A stretch of 64,000 nucleotides of DNA from NCBI RefSeq assembly GCF_030817275.1, contig NZ_JAUSZD010000002.1:3348001-3412000 (forward strand), given 5' to 3'. This DNA is from Paenibacillus sp. V4I7 (GTDB taxonomy: Bacteria > Bacillota > Bacilli > Paenibacillales > NBRC-103111). Shown here piece by piece: positions 1-7,904 of this stretch. Below the pieces are notes generated by a model. It was not told where the DNA came from. It saw only the letters and a program-made list of their open reading frames with translations, and made no database searches. A program made the translations under genes and the position numbers. Positions within the stretch are counted from its first letter, which is position 1, and each line of letters begins with the position of its first letter.

Positions 1-354
1 TAGAACGAAGCCGATCATTTTGCGGTAGGAAGCACGCTCATCTTGCTCCTTCACATCCATAGTGTCAAGTTGCTTATTCTCCACGCTCTTATTTACTTGT
101 GTGCGGGATTCTGGACTAACGAAGCTTCCTCTCCCCGGAATCCGGTAAATCCATCCGTCTTTCGCCAGCTGTGTAAGCGCATTGGAAACCGTCATTCGAC
201 TGACACCGAATTGTTCCATCAGCTGCTTTTCCGTTGGAAATTTGTCATTTTCCTCCAAAGCGCCTAATTGGATCAACTGTTTAAAATGCTCTTGAATCTG
301 CAAGTATAGCGGTTGTCGTTCATCCGTCCTGGCTGATACCCGCATTCTGCTCAT
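1..354 (-). CDS. GntR-family transcriptional regulator, N-terminal part (cut by window edge)
   Basis: The first 118 codons of a GntR-type repressor are visible; the gene runs off the left edge. Residues about 10-80 form the winged helix, with the family hallmarks PLYLQIQEHFK, FPTEKQLMEQFGVSRMTVSNAL and the wing YRIPGRGSFV. After a polar linker the sequence MIGFVL resembles the first strand of a LacI-type sugar-sensing domain, so an AraR-like GntR/LacI fusion is likely (inference). The ATG at 354 has a GGGGGAGA ribosome site. It lies inside the 3' end of the upstream PLP enzyme gene (35-bp overlap), so the regulator is the last visible gene of the ABC transporter operon and probably controls it. 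Confidence 0.88.
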   Translation of the reverse strand, partial: MSRMRVSARTDERQPLYLQIQEHFKQLIQLGALEENDKFPTEKQLMEQFGVSRMTVSNALTQLAKDGWIYRIPGRGSFVSPESRTQVNKSVENKQLDTMDVKEQDERASYRKMIGFVL

Positions 355-1528
355 ATATCTCCCCCTCAGAAGGGCTCAGTGTGACACATCGCCATGCTTC
401 TTCCATATCCCGGATTAAATCATCCGGATCTTCGGAACCTATATAGAGTCGAACAAGCGAACCTTTTTGCTGATCATTATTATTTAAGGCATTGACATTG
501 ATTAAACTTTCGAAACCACCCCAGCTGGCTCCAATCCGAAAATAGTGCAGATGGTCCGCCCAAGCTCTTAATTTGACAACCGGCTCATTGGATTCGAACG
601 AAAACAAACTGCTGTACCCCGACATTTGCGTACGGGCCAGCTCATGCAGAGGGGAATTTGTTAACCCCGGATGGTTAACGTTCCGGACATAATGTTGCCT
701 GCCTAAATATTCCGCAACCTTTAACCCGCTCGTTTCATGCCGTTGCATCCGTATTGGGAGCGTACGCAGCCCCCGCGTAACCAAACCCGCTGTCTGTGGC
801 GTCATGATGCCGCCGAACAACATATACTCCGTCGACATCAGCGAGTCCATCAATCGATGGGAGCCGACCACAACACCTCCCACGCAATCGCTATGACCGG
901 AAATGTACTTCGTGATCGAATGGACGACGAGGCTAACCCCCATTGTTAGCGGATTTTGATGACAAGGCGTCGCCCACGAGTTATCGAGGATCGTTTCCGC
1001 TCCTATACTTTGAGCCAATGCCGTACAACTTCGTATATCTTGCAGCTGGAACATCATGCTAGTCGGGCTCTCCAAATAAAGCAGTTTGGTATTCGGCCGA
1101 ACTGCACATTTCCAGTTGTCCAGTGAGCTGCCATCGACAAAGGTCGTTTCGACCCCAAACTTTCGCAGGTAGACGCCTAGAAATTCTCGTGTCGGTCCGT
1201 ACGCCTGATGTGTGCAAATGACGTGGTCATCCTGCTTGACTATGGACATAATTGCTGCCGAAATCGCCGCCATTCCGGATGCAAAGCACTTGGCTCTTTC
1301 CCCTTGCTCCAATTGAGCGAGTTTGTCCTCTAGGTACCTCACCGTAGGATTATTGCCTCTGGAATACACGAAGTTTTCTTGCTCATCGAGTCTTGCCAAG
1401 TTGAATTGCTCGTACGTATCAAACGAAAATAAACTCGTCTGATAAATGGGTACACTGATGGCGCCATGATGACGATCATCGTGTGCATCATGCGCCACGA
1501 TGGAATAAAGCTTCTCCTTTGCGTTCAC
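320..1528 (-). CDS. Cys/Met-metabolism PLP-dependent C-S lyase (MetC/PatB-like)
   Basis: A 402-residue fold-type I PLP enzyme of the Cys/Met metabolism family. Visible hallmarks are YSRGNNPT (about 55-62), the cofactor aspartate in LDNSWATP (D182), the Schiff-base lysine in SITKYISGHSD (K207) and GASWGGFESL near the C-terminus. The WGG version of the last motif is more typical of beta-C-S lyases of the cystathionine beta-lyase type than of gamma-synthases, but the exact substrate cannot be read. The GTG start at 1528 overlaps the TAG stop of the upstream permease by one base and has a GAAAGGG site. Position between a sugar-type importer and a GntR regulator suggests a sulfur-containing imported compound (inference). 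Confidence 0.88.
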   Translation of the reverse strand: MNAKEKLYSIVAHDAHDDRHHGAISVPIYQTSLFSFDTYEQFNLARLDEQENFVYSRGNNPTVRYLEDKLAQLEQGERAKCFASGMAAISAAIMSIVKQDDHVICTHQAYGPTREFLGVYLRKFGVETTFVDGSSLDNWKCAVRPNTKLLYLESPTSMMFQLQDIRSCTALAQSIGAETILDNSWATPCHQNPLTMGVSLVVHSITKYISGHSDCVGGVVVGSHRLMDSLMSTEYMLFGGIMTPQTAGLVTRGLRTLPIRMQRHETSGLKVAEYLGRQHYVRNVNHPGLTNSPLHELARTQMSGYSSLFSFESNEPVVKLRAWADHLHYFRIGASWGGFESLINVNALNNNDQQKGSLVRLYIGSEDPDDLIRDMEEAWRCVTLSPSEGEIYEQNAGISQDG

Positions 1529-2358
1529 TACCCTTTCACCGCCCCTTGGGTTAATCCTTCTACAATAAATCGCTGTGCTAGGGCAAACAAAAGTATCGTT
1601 GGGAGGATGGACAGCACAGTTCCGGCGGACATAGAACCCCAATCCACATTAAATTTGAGGATAAAAGAATTCATCGCTACCGGCAGTGTTTTTAACGATT
1701 CGTTATCGATAAACATAACGGCCAAGAAAAGCTCATTCCAGTTCTGGACGAAAGCAAAGATGAACATCGAGGAAATGCCCGGCATCATGATCGGGATAAT
1801 GACTCGAATGAGGGCAGACAGCTGGGAACAGCCGTCGATCATCGCTGCTTCCTCCAAGTTGGCAGGAATTCGCTGGAAAAAGCCTCGCAGCATAATCGTT
1901 GAGAACGGGATCAAGATGACCGTATACATGAGGATCAATGAAATTCGCTGATTAAGCAGATGCAAGTTTGACATCATCATGTAAAGCGGAGCCAGAGCAA
2001 TGAAGCCTGGGAGCATCTGCGTTACGAAGAAGGCAAGCATAATTTGCTTGTGGCCTCGAAACCGAAATCGTGCGAGCACATAAGCGCTGCATATGGCGAT
2101 CACGATTACGATCAGAGCAGAAGAAATCGACACGAAAAGGCTGTTGGCCATATATACGTTAAACTTAGATACTTTGAAAATGTTCACGTAATTTTGCAGT
2201 GTGAACTGCTCGGGCCAGTAATGGACGGGATAACTGAATATTTCCTTTTGCGGCTTTAACGAGGTGATGACGATCCAGTATAACGGAAACACCATAATAA
2301 CTAAGTACACGGAAAGAAAAGCAACTTTGATGAACCGATACCCGTAATTTCGTTTCAT
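1528..2358 (-). CDS. CUT1-type ABC importer permease, MalG-like
   Basis: A 276-residue inner membrane permease with about six hydrophobic segments. The cytoplasmic EAA loop that docks the ATPase reads EEAAMIDGCSQLSALIRVI followed by the usual PIMMPG. N-terminal FPLYWIVITSLKP is typical of the MalG/LacG branch. The ATG follows directly on the stop codon of the MalF-like gene, and the stop overlaps the start of the lyase gene, so all are translationally coupled. No ATPase gene is seen here; as in most Gram-positive CUT1 systems, a shared MsmX-like ATPase elsewhere is expected. Confidence 0.92.
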   Translation of the reverse strand: MKRNYGYRFIKVAFLSVYLVIMVFPLYWIVITSLKPQKEIFSYPVHYWPEQFTLQNYVNIFKVSKFNVYMANSLFVSISSALIVIVIAICSAYVLARFRFRGHKQIMLAFFVTQMLPGFIALAPLYMMMSNLHLLNQRISLILMYTVILIPFSTIMLRGFFQRIPANLEEAAMIDGCSQLSALIRVIIPIMMPGISSMFIFAFVQNWNELFLAVMFIDNESLKTLPVAMNSFILKFNVDWGSMSAGTVLSILPTILLFALAQRFIVEGLTQGAVKG

Positions 2359-3240
2359 TTAGAAGTCACCTACTTTCTCCGACTTAGTTACCATCAAATA
2401 AAACAAAGTGTACAAAAACAACATGACGATCATAATGACCCCGACTGCCGATGCAGCCCCATAGTCTCCGTCATAAATAATTTTATTGAGCATCAAAGAG
2501 GACAAGATGTGGGTTGCCCCTCCCGGTCCGCCATTCGTCATGCCGTAAATGAGCGTAGGATCATTGAAGATCCAAATAACCCGCAGCAGCGTTGTGGCGA
2601 TGATGGTCGGCATAATGTACGGAATCGTCACATAAAGCAGCTTTCGATAACCGTTCGCTCCATCGATACTCGCTGCTTCGTACAGCTCCGAAGGTATGGA
2701 TTGCAGAGCAGCCAGCAGCATGATGGTAAAAAAGGCTATCCCGTACCACACGTTGGCGACAATAACGGAAGACATGGCCCAGTTCGGATCCGACAAGAAC
2801 CCGATCCGATCTTCAATAATACCAAGACGCAACAAGAGATCATTGATGACACCAATTTGAGAGTTAAACAGCCATTTCCAAATAAGGCCAATCAGAAATC
2901 CCGATAAAGCCCATGGATAAAAAATAAAGGCTTGGTACACCCCTCGTCCCCAAAATTTCTTATTCAGAAACAGCGCCAGGATAAACCCTAATAGAAATTG
3001 CAAAATTAAGGAGAAAAACACCCAGTAGGCACTGTTTTTCATTGCTGCAAGAAATTGCTGATCTCGAAACGCTTCGACGAAGTTTTGTATGCCGACAAAA
3101 TGCACCTGCTTCAGATTGAACAACTTGTAATTTTGAAAAGCCATCACCACACCCTTGAAGAAGGGATAGTATGTAAAAATCATTACAAGCAGCAGTGCGG
3201 GCAGCAAGCTGGAAAGAATGAATTTTTGCCGAGAACTCAC
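2359..3240 (-). CDS. CUT1-type ABC importer permease, MalF-like
   Basis: A 293-residue permease with about six membrane spans and the EAA loop YEAASIDGANGYRKLLYVTIP. It pairs with the MalG-like gene that follows without a gap. The start chosen is GTG at 3240, which sits seven bases after a GGGGGG ribosome site and gives the normal family length; the open frame extends further upstream but has no ribosome site there and would run into the terminator-like hairpin. The substrate is probably a sugar or glycoside, judged by family only. Confidence 0.92.
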   Translation of the reverse strand: MSSRQKFILSSLLPALLLVMIFTYYPFFKGVVMAFQNYKLFNLKQVHFVGIQNFVEAFRDQQFLAAMKNSAYWVFFSLILQFLLGFILALFLNKKFWGRGVYQAFIFYPWALSGFLIGLIWKWLFNSQIGVINDLLLRLGIIEDRIGFLSDPNWAMSSVIVANVWYGIAFFTIMLLAALQSIPSELYEAASIDGANGYRKLLYVTIPYIMPTIIATTLLRVIWIFNDPTLIYGMTNGGPGGATHILSSLMLNKIIYDGDYGAASAVGVIMIVMLFLYTLFYLMVTKSEKVGDF

Positions 3241-3262
3241 GTGTTCACCCCCCGGTAAGAAA

Positions 3263-3290
3263 AAGCGGCAGGCAATGACCGCCGCCGCTT
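3263..3290 (-). terminator. Hairpin between binding-protein and permease genes
   Basis: On the minus strand AAGCGGC and GCCGCTT pair around an inner GGC/GCC, followed by TTTTTC. It lies just after the binding-protein stop and before the permease ribosome site. Such leaky terminators commonly keep binding-protein mRNA in excess over permease mRNA. Confidence 0.6.
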
Positions 3291-3303
3291 CCAACTACTT
3301 CCT

Positions 3304-4674
3304 TTATTTTTTCATTCCCGCTTTCTGATCTAACCAAAATTTATCCCATTCCTTCAGAGTATCGTCCGTCGACTTCTTGTCGAGCAAATACGATTGCTGC
3401 CCCTTCATGCTCAGCTCACCCCAGCTCCCGTTACCAGGATATTTGAACGGCGGTGTAAAGTTGACGAAAATATCTGCTTTTGAAGTCATGTCGAGCAGTG
3501 TCTTGTAAGGGCCCGTTTGGAAGAACGTATCGGCTGTCGCCGATGTATGAATCGGTATTGTGCCAATTTGCTTAGAAAACTCCGTATTTTCTTTCGGGCT
3601 CGAGAGATAAGATATCAATTTCCAAGCTTCGTTCTTACTTTTGGAATTCGCTGTAACGCCCCATCCAGCAGCTCCTGTACTAACTAGTGATTTACCGTTA
3701 GGTCCGAGGGGCATCGCTGCCGTTTCTAATGTTTTGGGGTCCATTTTATCCTGTAGCACCTTAATTACGTCTGGATCCTGGAGTAAAATGCCGGTTACCC
3801 CAGATGTAAAAGCTTGAACCTGATCTTGGAATCCCCAGTTGATCGAATCCGGCGGCGACGCCTCTTTATAAAGCTTCTTGTACAGCTCTAATGCCTGCTT
3901 AGCTTCAGGTGTGCTGTACACCGTCTTGCCGTCCTTCGTAAACGGCGCATCATCGATATTCATCACTTTGTCGTTATAATCGTAAATCATATGGTCGAAG
4001 TTGCCGTTAGCTCCCGGACCTCCGCGGAATGAGAAACCGTATCGATTTTGCTTCGGATCTGTCAGCTTCTTGGCAGAATCGACCAGCTCTTCCCATGTCT
4101 TCGGTGCAGCAAGACCCTTGGCGTCGAACCAATCTTTCCGGTAAAACATTTGTCTTTGATAAAGAGCGTTCGCGATAAAGTAAAGTTTGCCGTTATTCGA
4201 GCCTACAACTTTGGATGTACCAGAGAGCGTTTTACTATCCGCCCAACTCGATGCGTAGGTATCCAATGGTTCCAAATAACCATTATTGACGTACTCAGCA
4301 ATGTTCAGATCCCGTACCTCGAGAATGTCGAGTTCTTGCTTGGCGGCAAGCATGGTTCTGATTTTATTGTCCGCTTGATCGAATGGCGGTGATATGAGCT
4401 CCACTTTGATGTTTGGATTGTCCTTTTGAAACCGAGCAATGGCATCTTGAAGCAATTTAGTGCGTTCCGGACTCGTTAAACTTTCAATCATTTGAAGCGT
4501 TATTTGTTTGGCTGGTGGCTCAGTACTCTTCACGTTCTCATTGGGCGCTGCCGTATTTCCGCTTGGAGTTGCCGTAATCTCGGAGCTTCCACTCCCACTA
4601 CATCCTGCTAAGGTACCCAATAACATAACGCCGGCAAACAAAGTTGTCCATCCTTTGACCACAGCTGCCCCCAT
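3304..4674 (-). CDS. Extracellular solute-binding lipoprotein, family 1 (CUT1)
   Basis: A 456-residue secreted lipoprotein, first gene of the operon. A short charged N-terminus and hydrophobic stretch end in the lipobox LAGC (cysteine about 25), then a Ser/Pro/Thr-rich linker. The mature part has the family-1 pattern: LQMIESLTSPERTKLLQDAI, NPNIKVELI, GYLEPLDTY and the WEELVDSAKKLTDP segment. It binds the substrate outside the membrane and delivers it to the two permeases downstream. ATG at 4674 has a GAGGGGGG ribosome site. Ligand unknown; similarity is to maltose/multiple-sugar binding proteins. Confidence 0.92.
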   Translation of the reverse strand: MGAAVVKGWTTLFAGVMLLGTLAGCSGSGSSEITATPSGNTAAPNENVKSTEPPAKQITLQMIESLTSPERTKLLQDAIARFQKDNPNIKVELISPPFDQADNKIRTMLAAKQELDILEVRDLNIAEYVNNGYLEPLDTYASSWADSKTLSGTSKVVGSNNGKLYFIANALYQRQMFYRKDWFDAKGLAAPKTWEELVDSAKKLTDPKQNRYGFSFRGGPGANGNFDHMIYDYNDKVMNIDDAPFTKDGKTVYSTPEAKQALELYKKLYKEASPPDSINWGFQDQVQAFTSGVTGILLQDPDVIKVLQDKMDPKTLETAAMPLGPNGKSLVSTGAAGWGVTANSKSKNEAWKLISYLSSPKENTEFSKQIGTIPIHTSATADTFFQTGPYKTLLDMTSKADIFVNFTPPFKYPGNGSWGELSMKGQQSYLLDKKSTDDTLKEWDKFWLDQKAGMKK

Positions 4675-4710
4675 ATCTTACGCCCCCCTCAATTTAGTCA
4701 TATTCAACTA

Positions 4711-4740
4711 TATTGTCTTAATTAAATAGATATGTCTTAT
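4711..4740 (-). promoter_or_regulatory. Possible operator repeats upstream of the ABC operon
   Basis: Two near-identical sequences on the plus strand, ATTGTCTTA (4712-4720) and ATGTCTTA (4732-4739), start 20 bp apart in the same direction, about two helical turns. They lie in the only plausible promoter region of the ABC-lyase-gntR operon, so they are candidates for the GntR operator. No convincing -35/-10 pair was found. Confidence 0.25.
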
Positions 4741-4766
4741 TGCTGCTCTGTTTATTAAATGAAAAA

Positions 4767-4798
4767 AACGCTAATGACACGTCAATGTCATCAGCGTT
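4767..4798 (-). terminator. Bidirectional-looking terminator after the ComFB-like gene
   Basis: Arms AACGCTAATGACA and TGTCATCAGCGTT pair over 13 bp with one mismatch around a 6-base loop; the minus strand continues with seven T. It closes the ComFB-like gene, which ends at 4809. Confidence 0.75.
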
Positions 4799-4808
4799 TT
4801 ATTTTCTT

Positions 4809-5090
4809 TTATATCCCTTCATTAACAACATGGTTTTGTTTATGCTCAACAACTAAAGCTGCTCGCATGAGCTCTCTCATGACATCGGATTGCAGTTGTG
4901 GATTTAAATAGAGGGTTTTGATATACAGCTGGCCTTTTTCACTCGACGTATATTTGGGAGGTATACGATTTAAAACTAAAGCAAGAATATCCTCTTTGCA
5001 ATGCTGACAACCGCATTTGACATCATAGCTTTTCTGAAACTCTTCATACAAATTACTAACGATTGCTTCTACTGCATTAACTACTCCCAT
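4809..5090 (-). CDS. ComFB-like late competence family protein
   Basis: A 93-residue protein matching the short ComFB-type domain: VNAVEAIVSNLYEEF, then the cysteine cluster CGCQHCKEDILALVLNRIPPKY, then SEKGQLYIKT. The C-x-C-x2-C pattern suggests metal binding. In Bacillus subtilis comFB sits in the competence operon comF, but here the gene stands alone between two terminators, so a competence role cannot be assumed. The C-terminus is charged. The ATG has AGGAG upstream at slightly long spacing. Confidence 0.72.
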   Translation of the reverse strand: MGVVNAVEAIVSNLYEEFQKSYDVKCGCQHCKEDILALVLNRIPPKYTSSEKGQLYIKTLYLNPQLQSDVMRELMRAALVVEHKQNHVVNEGI

Positions 5091-5311
5091 ACTTCTTCAA
5101 ACTCCTCTATACCAGCATTTATCTCTCTACTATTCAATCATGAATATGTTTAGTAAGTGTTAGGCTATAGCTTATTCAATTTTCCAATCATACTGATAGA
5201 CGAAATGAGTGATTATTGATCATTGTTTACTTTTTGGTTACTTAGAAGACATGCCATAATACGGCTCTCTCTGTTTATTCTTATCCTCAAGAACTTGATC
5301 CCATTAAACAG

Positions 5312-5333
5312 AAAAAAACCGCGGTTTCAGCGG
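5312..5333 (-). terminator. Probable terminator of the DinB-like gene
   Basis: Minus-strand CCGC, a 7-base loop, GCGG, then seven T, 46 bp after the DinB-like stop. The stem is short. The rest of 5091-5378 is AT-rich with no other feature seen. Confidence 0.5.
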
Positions 5334-5378
5334 CTGCCCCTTTTGTGCGCAGATTCAAAGCTTATTACTTTTTTGATG

Positions 5379-5927
5379 TTATACGGTTTCCGTGCTGTTT
5401 ATGAATGCTTTCAAACGCTCTAACTGAAGAAGATGATGCCGATAATGCATCTCAATGAGTGCAAACCATTCTTTCGCGTTTAGCGCGCCTAATCTTGGAT
5501 GCAAAGAGGTACATTTCGTAGATATGTCCTCAAGCAAAGGCTCGATTTCTTTCATTCGTTGGAGCACCGTATGCATCCCATCGATGATCTGCTGCTTACT
5601 AACTGGCTGCTCGGGCGTATATTGAGGAGAAGCTGGAACCCTAATACGTTCAGGTGGAAAACCGCCTAGCTTAAAGACTGCTTCTCCCGCTTCCGTTTTT
5701 TCTCCTACAGCATCGACTGCATCTGAGCTCTGACTTCGGCATTTCTCAATATTGCCAATCTGCATGAAGAGTGCTGTTTTGATAAGATGAAGGTACAGCT
5801 GTCCAAGCGACCATTCATTCTCATTTGACTGAATTTTCAGTTGCTCTATGCTCAGAGGATGTAATTCATCTAGGTATTGGTGCGTGAGTTCCTCAATTCG
5901 TTTCAAAGTTTCGGCTGTTTGTATCAT
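5379..5927 (-). CDS. DinB-like superfamily protein
   Basis: A 182-residue four-helix protein of the DinB/YfiT type. N-terminal LKRIEELTHQYLDEL, the central NEWSLGQLYLHLI with a potential metal histidine, and the C-terminal LGALNAKEWFALIEMHYRHHLLQLERLKAF carry the usual histidine spacing. Members are metal-dependent, often thiol- or damage-related enzymes, but the reaction of most is unknown. ATG at 5927 has GAGAGGAG; the open frame extends further upstream through a terminator hairpin, so the upstream part is not coding. It is monocistronic. Confidence 0.75.
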   Translation of the reverse strand: MIQTAETLKRIEELTHQYLDELHPLSIEQLKIQSNENEWSLGQLYLHLIKTALFMQIGNIEKCRSQSSDAVDAVGEKTEAGEAVFKLGGFPPERIRVPASPQYTPEQPVSKQQIIDGMHTVLQRMKEIEPLLEDISTKCTSLHPRLGALNAKEWFALIEMHYRHHLLQLERLKAFINSTETV

Positions 5928-5967
5928 ATTATTAGCTCCTCTCGAATCTTGTACCTTAAGTATACAA

Positions 5968-5999
5968 AACACTACTGACAGCTGTATGTCAGTAGTGTT
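5968..5999 (-). terminator. Strong hairpin terminator after the DUF6463-like gene
   Basis: Perfect 13-bp stem AACACTACTGACA / TGTCAGTAGTGTT with a 6-base loop. T tracts follow on both strands, so it could also stop plus-strand transcripts. Confidence 0.8.
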
Positions 6000-6007
6000 T
6001 TTGCGTT

Positions 6008-6361
6008 TTATGACTTTCGTATCATATAAATTCCTTGAGGAATGACTAGCCAGAAGCCCGATATCGGCATTATTATAGCCCCTACAACAGAGAGTATGAG
6101 GATATGCCAGCCCACAAAGCGAGGAATTGCAAGACCTTTCTCTTTGGTCATCCAGCGCATCATTCGTCCAATAATCCACAACAAAATACCAAAAAATAAA
6201 AACCAGAAAGCTGCCGACCTGTCGAAGGATTGATCAACGGAATTCCATATCCCCGATTTCACCATCTCGCTGAGCGGTTTCCAAAATAGGATCAAACCGA
6301 CGACATTATGAATATAAGAAGTCCACTCCATCATCCATCCGCTGTGCTTCTGAATGGCCAT
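6008..6361 (-). CDS. DUF6463-like small membrane protein
   Basis: A 117-residue protein with four hydrophobic segments: HNVVGLILFW, AAFWFLFFGILLWIIG, GWHILILSVVGAIIMP and FWLVIPQGIYMI. The combination of an early histidine near WTSYIHNVVG and the SGFW motif near the C-terminus resembles DUF6463 proteins. Function unknown. Good AAGGAGG site before ATG 6361. The terminator directly downstream separates it from the DinB-like gene. Confidence 0.6.
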   Translation of the reverse strand: MAIQKHSGWMMEWTSYIHNVVGLILFWKPLSEMVKSGIWNSVDQSFDRSAAFWFLFFGILLWIIGRMMRWMTKEKGLAIPRFVGWHILILSVVGAIIMPISGFWLVIPQGIYMIRKS

Positions 6362-6414
6362 GCCGCACCTCCTTAGAGTTCCGTTGTATTAAAAAATCTA
6401 CCTTAAACAGAGCT

Positions 6415-6660
6415 TTAATCCTCAACAGGAATCTGTTTCAAATTGTTTCTGTCGTTCACTGGTTTCTCAGAATCATTCTCTTCCAACCGGACAATAGCCG
6501 CATCAAGTAGAGACTTGACTCCTAATAATGTTTCTTTTTCTGCTTGACGAAAATGAGCTCTTGCTACCTCTGGAACGAGTCTTGCCACAGCGATGTTTTT
6601 AATATCCTCGAAGAGGAGCGCAATATTTTCTAAATCCTGCATGTTTGTGCGGATGCTCAT
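6415..6660 (-). CDS. Small helical protein encoded downstream of arsA-like gene
   Basis: An 81-residue acidic, helical protein without cysteines or membrane segments; not assigned to a family. It starts 21 bp after the ArsA-like ATPase stop with an AAGGAAGAG site, so both are co-transcribed. The heptad-like spacing of hydrophobic residues in the first 60 residues suggests a coiled coil or a small adaptor. A role with the ATPase is inferred only from the operon. Confidence 0.6.
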   Translation of the reverse strand: MSIRTNMQDLENIALLFEDIKNIAVARLVPEVARAHFRQAEKETLLGVKSLLDAAIVRLEENDSEKPVNDRNNLKQIPVED

Positions 6661-6681
6661 GAACCATCTCTTCCTTCCTAT

Positions 6682-7857
6682 TTACGATTCTTCGTTCGGA
6701 CCGAAATGTATGGTTAGTATGCCGTCTGCAAGACGTGCAGCCTCCACCTGTCGGCCCAGCAAGACCCTCGGCAGTGCAACAATCCGTCTGTAGCTGCCCA
6801 CCTGCAGTGTCAATTCATCGCCTTTTTGATTTAATTGGAGCTGCTTCTTTTCGGTAAAAGGTAGTGAGATGCGGAGTTCATATCCTCCTTCTGTTTTCTT
6901 CACTTCCTCTATGATGCCTTTGTGTAGAATCGCTCCGCATTCCCGTTCGTGGAAAGCTGCTGCTGCAACGCGCTCAAGCATCTCTTTCCCAACAACCTCA
7001 AGAGGCATTAGAGGTACTTTCAAGATCGGCAGAGGACTAAAGCATTGGACAATTTCTTCTTCGTACTTGTTCTGAATTTGTTTCCACTGTGCAAAATAAC
7101 CTTCGGATGCTTCTTCGGAAAGCACTTTATTAACAATGACGGCATCGGTGTGAAACCCGTATAAATTGAGGTTAGTGAAAGCTCTCCGCGCTTCGGAAAT
7201 AACCATTTTCTCCGGATTAACAACAAGGCGTATGCTAGTAATTTCGGGATCGGCGATCACCTGCTGCAGCTTTTCCAATTGATCGACTACTTGGCTGAAG
7301 CTGTCCATAACATCGTCGTTGGGCAGTTCCAAGCCCTTGGTCACTTTCAGGATCGGGCGTGCCAGCTTGAGAATTTTACGCTCGTAAGGAAATATATTCC
7401 GCACCCACCATCGAAGTAGCTGAGGATAGCTCAGCAATCGAAGTGTTTCTCCGGTCGGTGCGCAATCCACAATGATTGCATCATACAGTCCACTTTCGGC
7501 ATGCTCTTTAATTCTCAAGAGGCTAAATAATTCTTCAAACCCTGGAAACACCATTAGCTCTTCAGATCCGATATCATCCAAGTTGGCCCACTGCATAAAG
7601 TTCGAGAACCAATTGCGAACACTCCCCCAATACCGCTGTGTTTCCTTTAAGCTATCGATTTCTTGCGCCCATAAACGCTCATGAATTAATAGGGGTTCAT
7701 GCTGCAGCGGAATACCAAGCGAATCCGATAAGCTATGGGCAGCATCCGTACTTATAACAATCGTTCGCTTTCCTTCGGCAGCCATTCGGTAAGCCGTTGC
7801 TGCGGCGATACTGGTTTTTCCCACTCCGCCTTTACCTGTGTAAATAATAATGCGCAA
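6682..7857 (-). CDS. ArsA/Get3-family ATPase with C-terminal ArsA_HSP20-like domain
   Basis: A 391-residue cytoplasmic ATPase. The deviant Walker A GKGGVGKT is at residues 8-15, the switch STDAAHSLSD follows, and IIVDCAPTGETLRLL marks switch II. The last ~75 residues (VKKTEGGYELRISLPF to GILTIHFGP) look like the small HSP20-like beta domain found in many bacterial ArsA homologues. No ArsB, ArsC or ArsR gene lies nearby, so arsenite export is doubtful; a chaperone-like or targeting role is possible. TTG at 7857 is chosen because GGAGGTG stands eight bases before it. A MarR-type palindrome lies just upstream. Confidence 0.85.
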   Translation of the reverse strand: MRIIIYTGKGGVGKTSIAAATAYRMAAEGKRTIVISTDAAHSLSDSLGIPLQHEPLLIHERLWAQEIDSLKETQRYWGSVRNWFSNFMQWANLDDIGSEELMVFPGFEELFSLLRIKEHAESGLYDAIIVDCAPTGETLRLLSYPQLLRWWVRNIFPYERKILKLARPILKVTKGLELPNDDVMDSFSQVVDQLEKLQQVIADPEITSIRLVVNPEKMVISEARRAFTNLNLYGFHTDAVIVNKVLSEEASEGYFAQWKQIQNKYEEEIVQCFSPLPILKVPLMPLEVVGKEMLERVAAAAFHERECGAILHKGIIEEVKKTEGGYELRISLPFTEKKQLQLNQKGDELTLQVGSYRRIVALPRVLLGRQVEAARLADGILTIHFGPNEES

Positions 7858-7875
7858 GCTTAGCACCTCCAATAG

Positions 7876-7887
7876 TACGATTTCGTA
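7876..7887 (-). promoter_or_regulatory. Palindrome TACG-N4-CGTA upstream of arsA-like gene (MarR operator candidate)
   Basis: TACGATTTCGTA matches the two TACG-N4-CGTA sites in front of the marR gene. It lies between the marR stop and the arsA-like start, close to a possible start of transcription, which suggests that the MarR protein represses the ATPase gene separately from itself. Confidence 0.6.
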
Positions 7888-7904
7888 GTAATAGCATAAA
7901 AAAA

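Noticed and set aside
1466..1951. 161-residue plus-strand frame across the lyase/permease junction
   Set aside because: Antisense to two strongly supported genes of the ABC operon.
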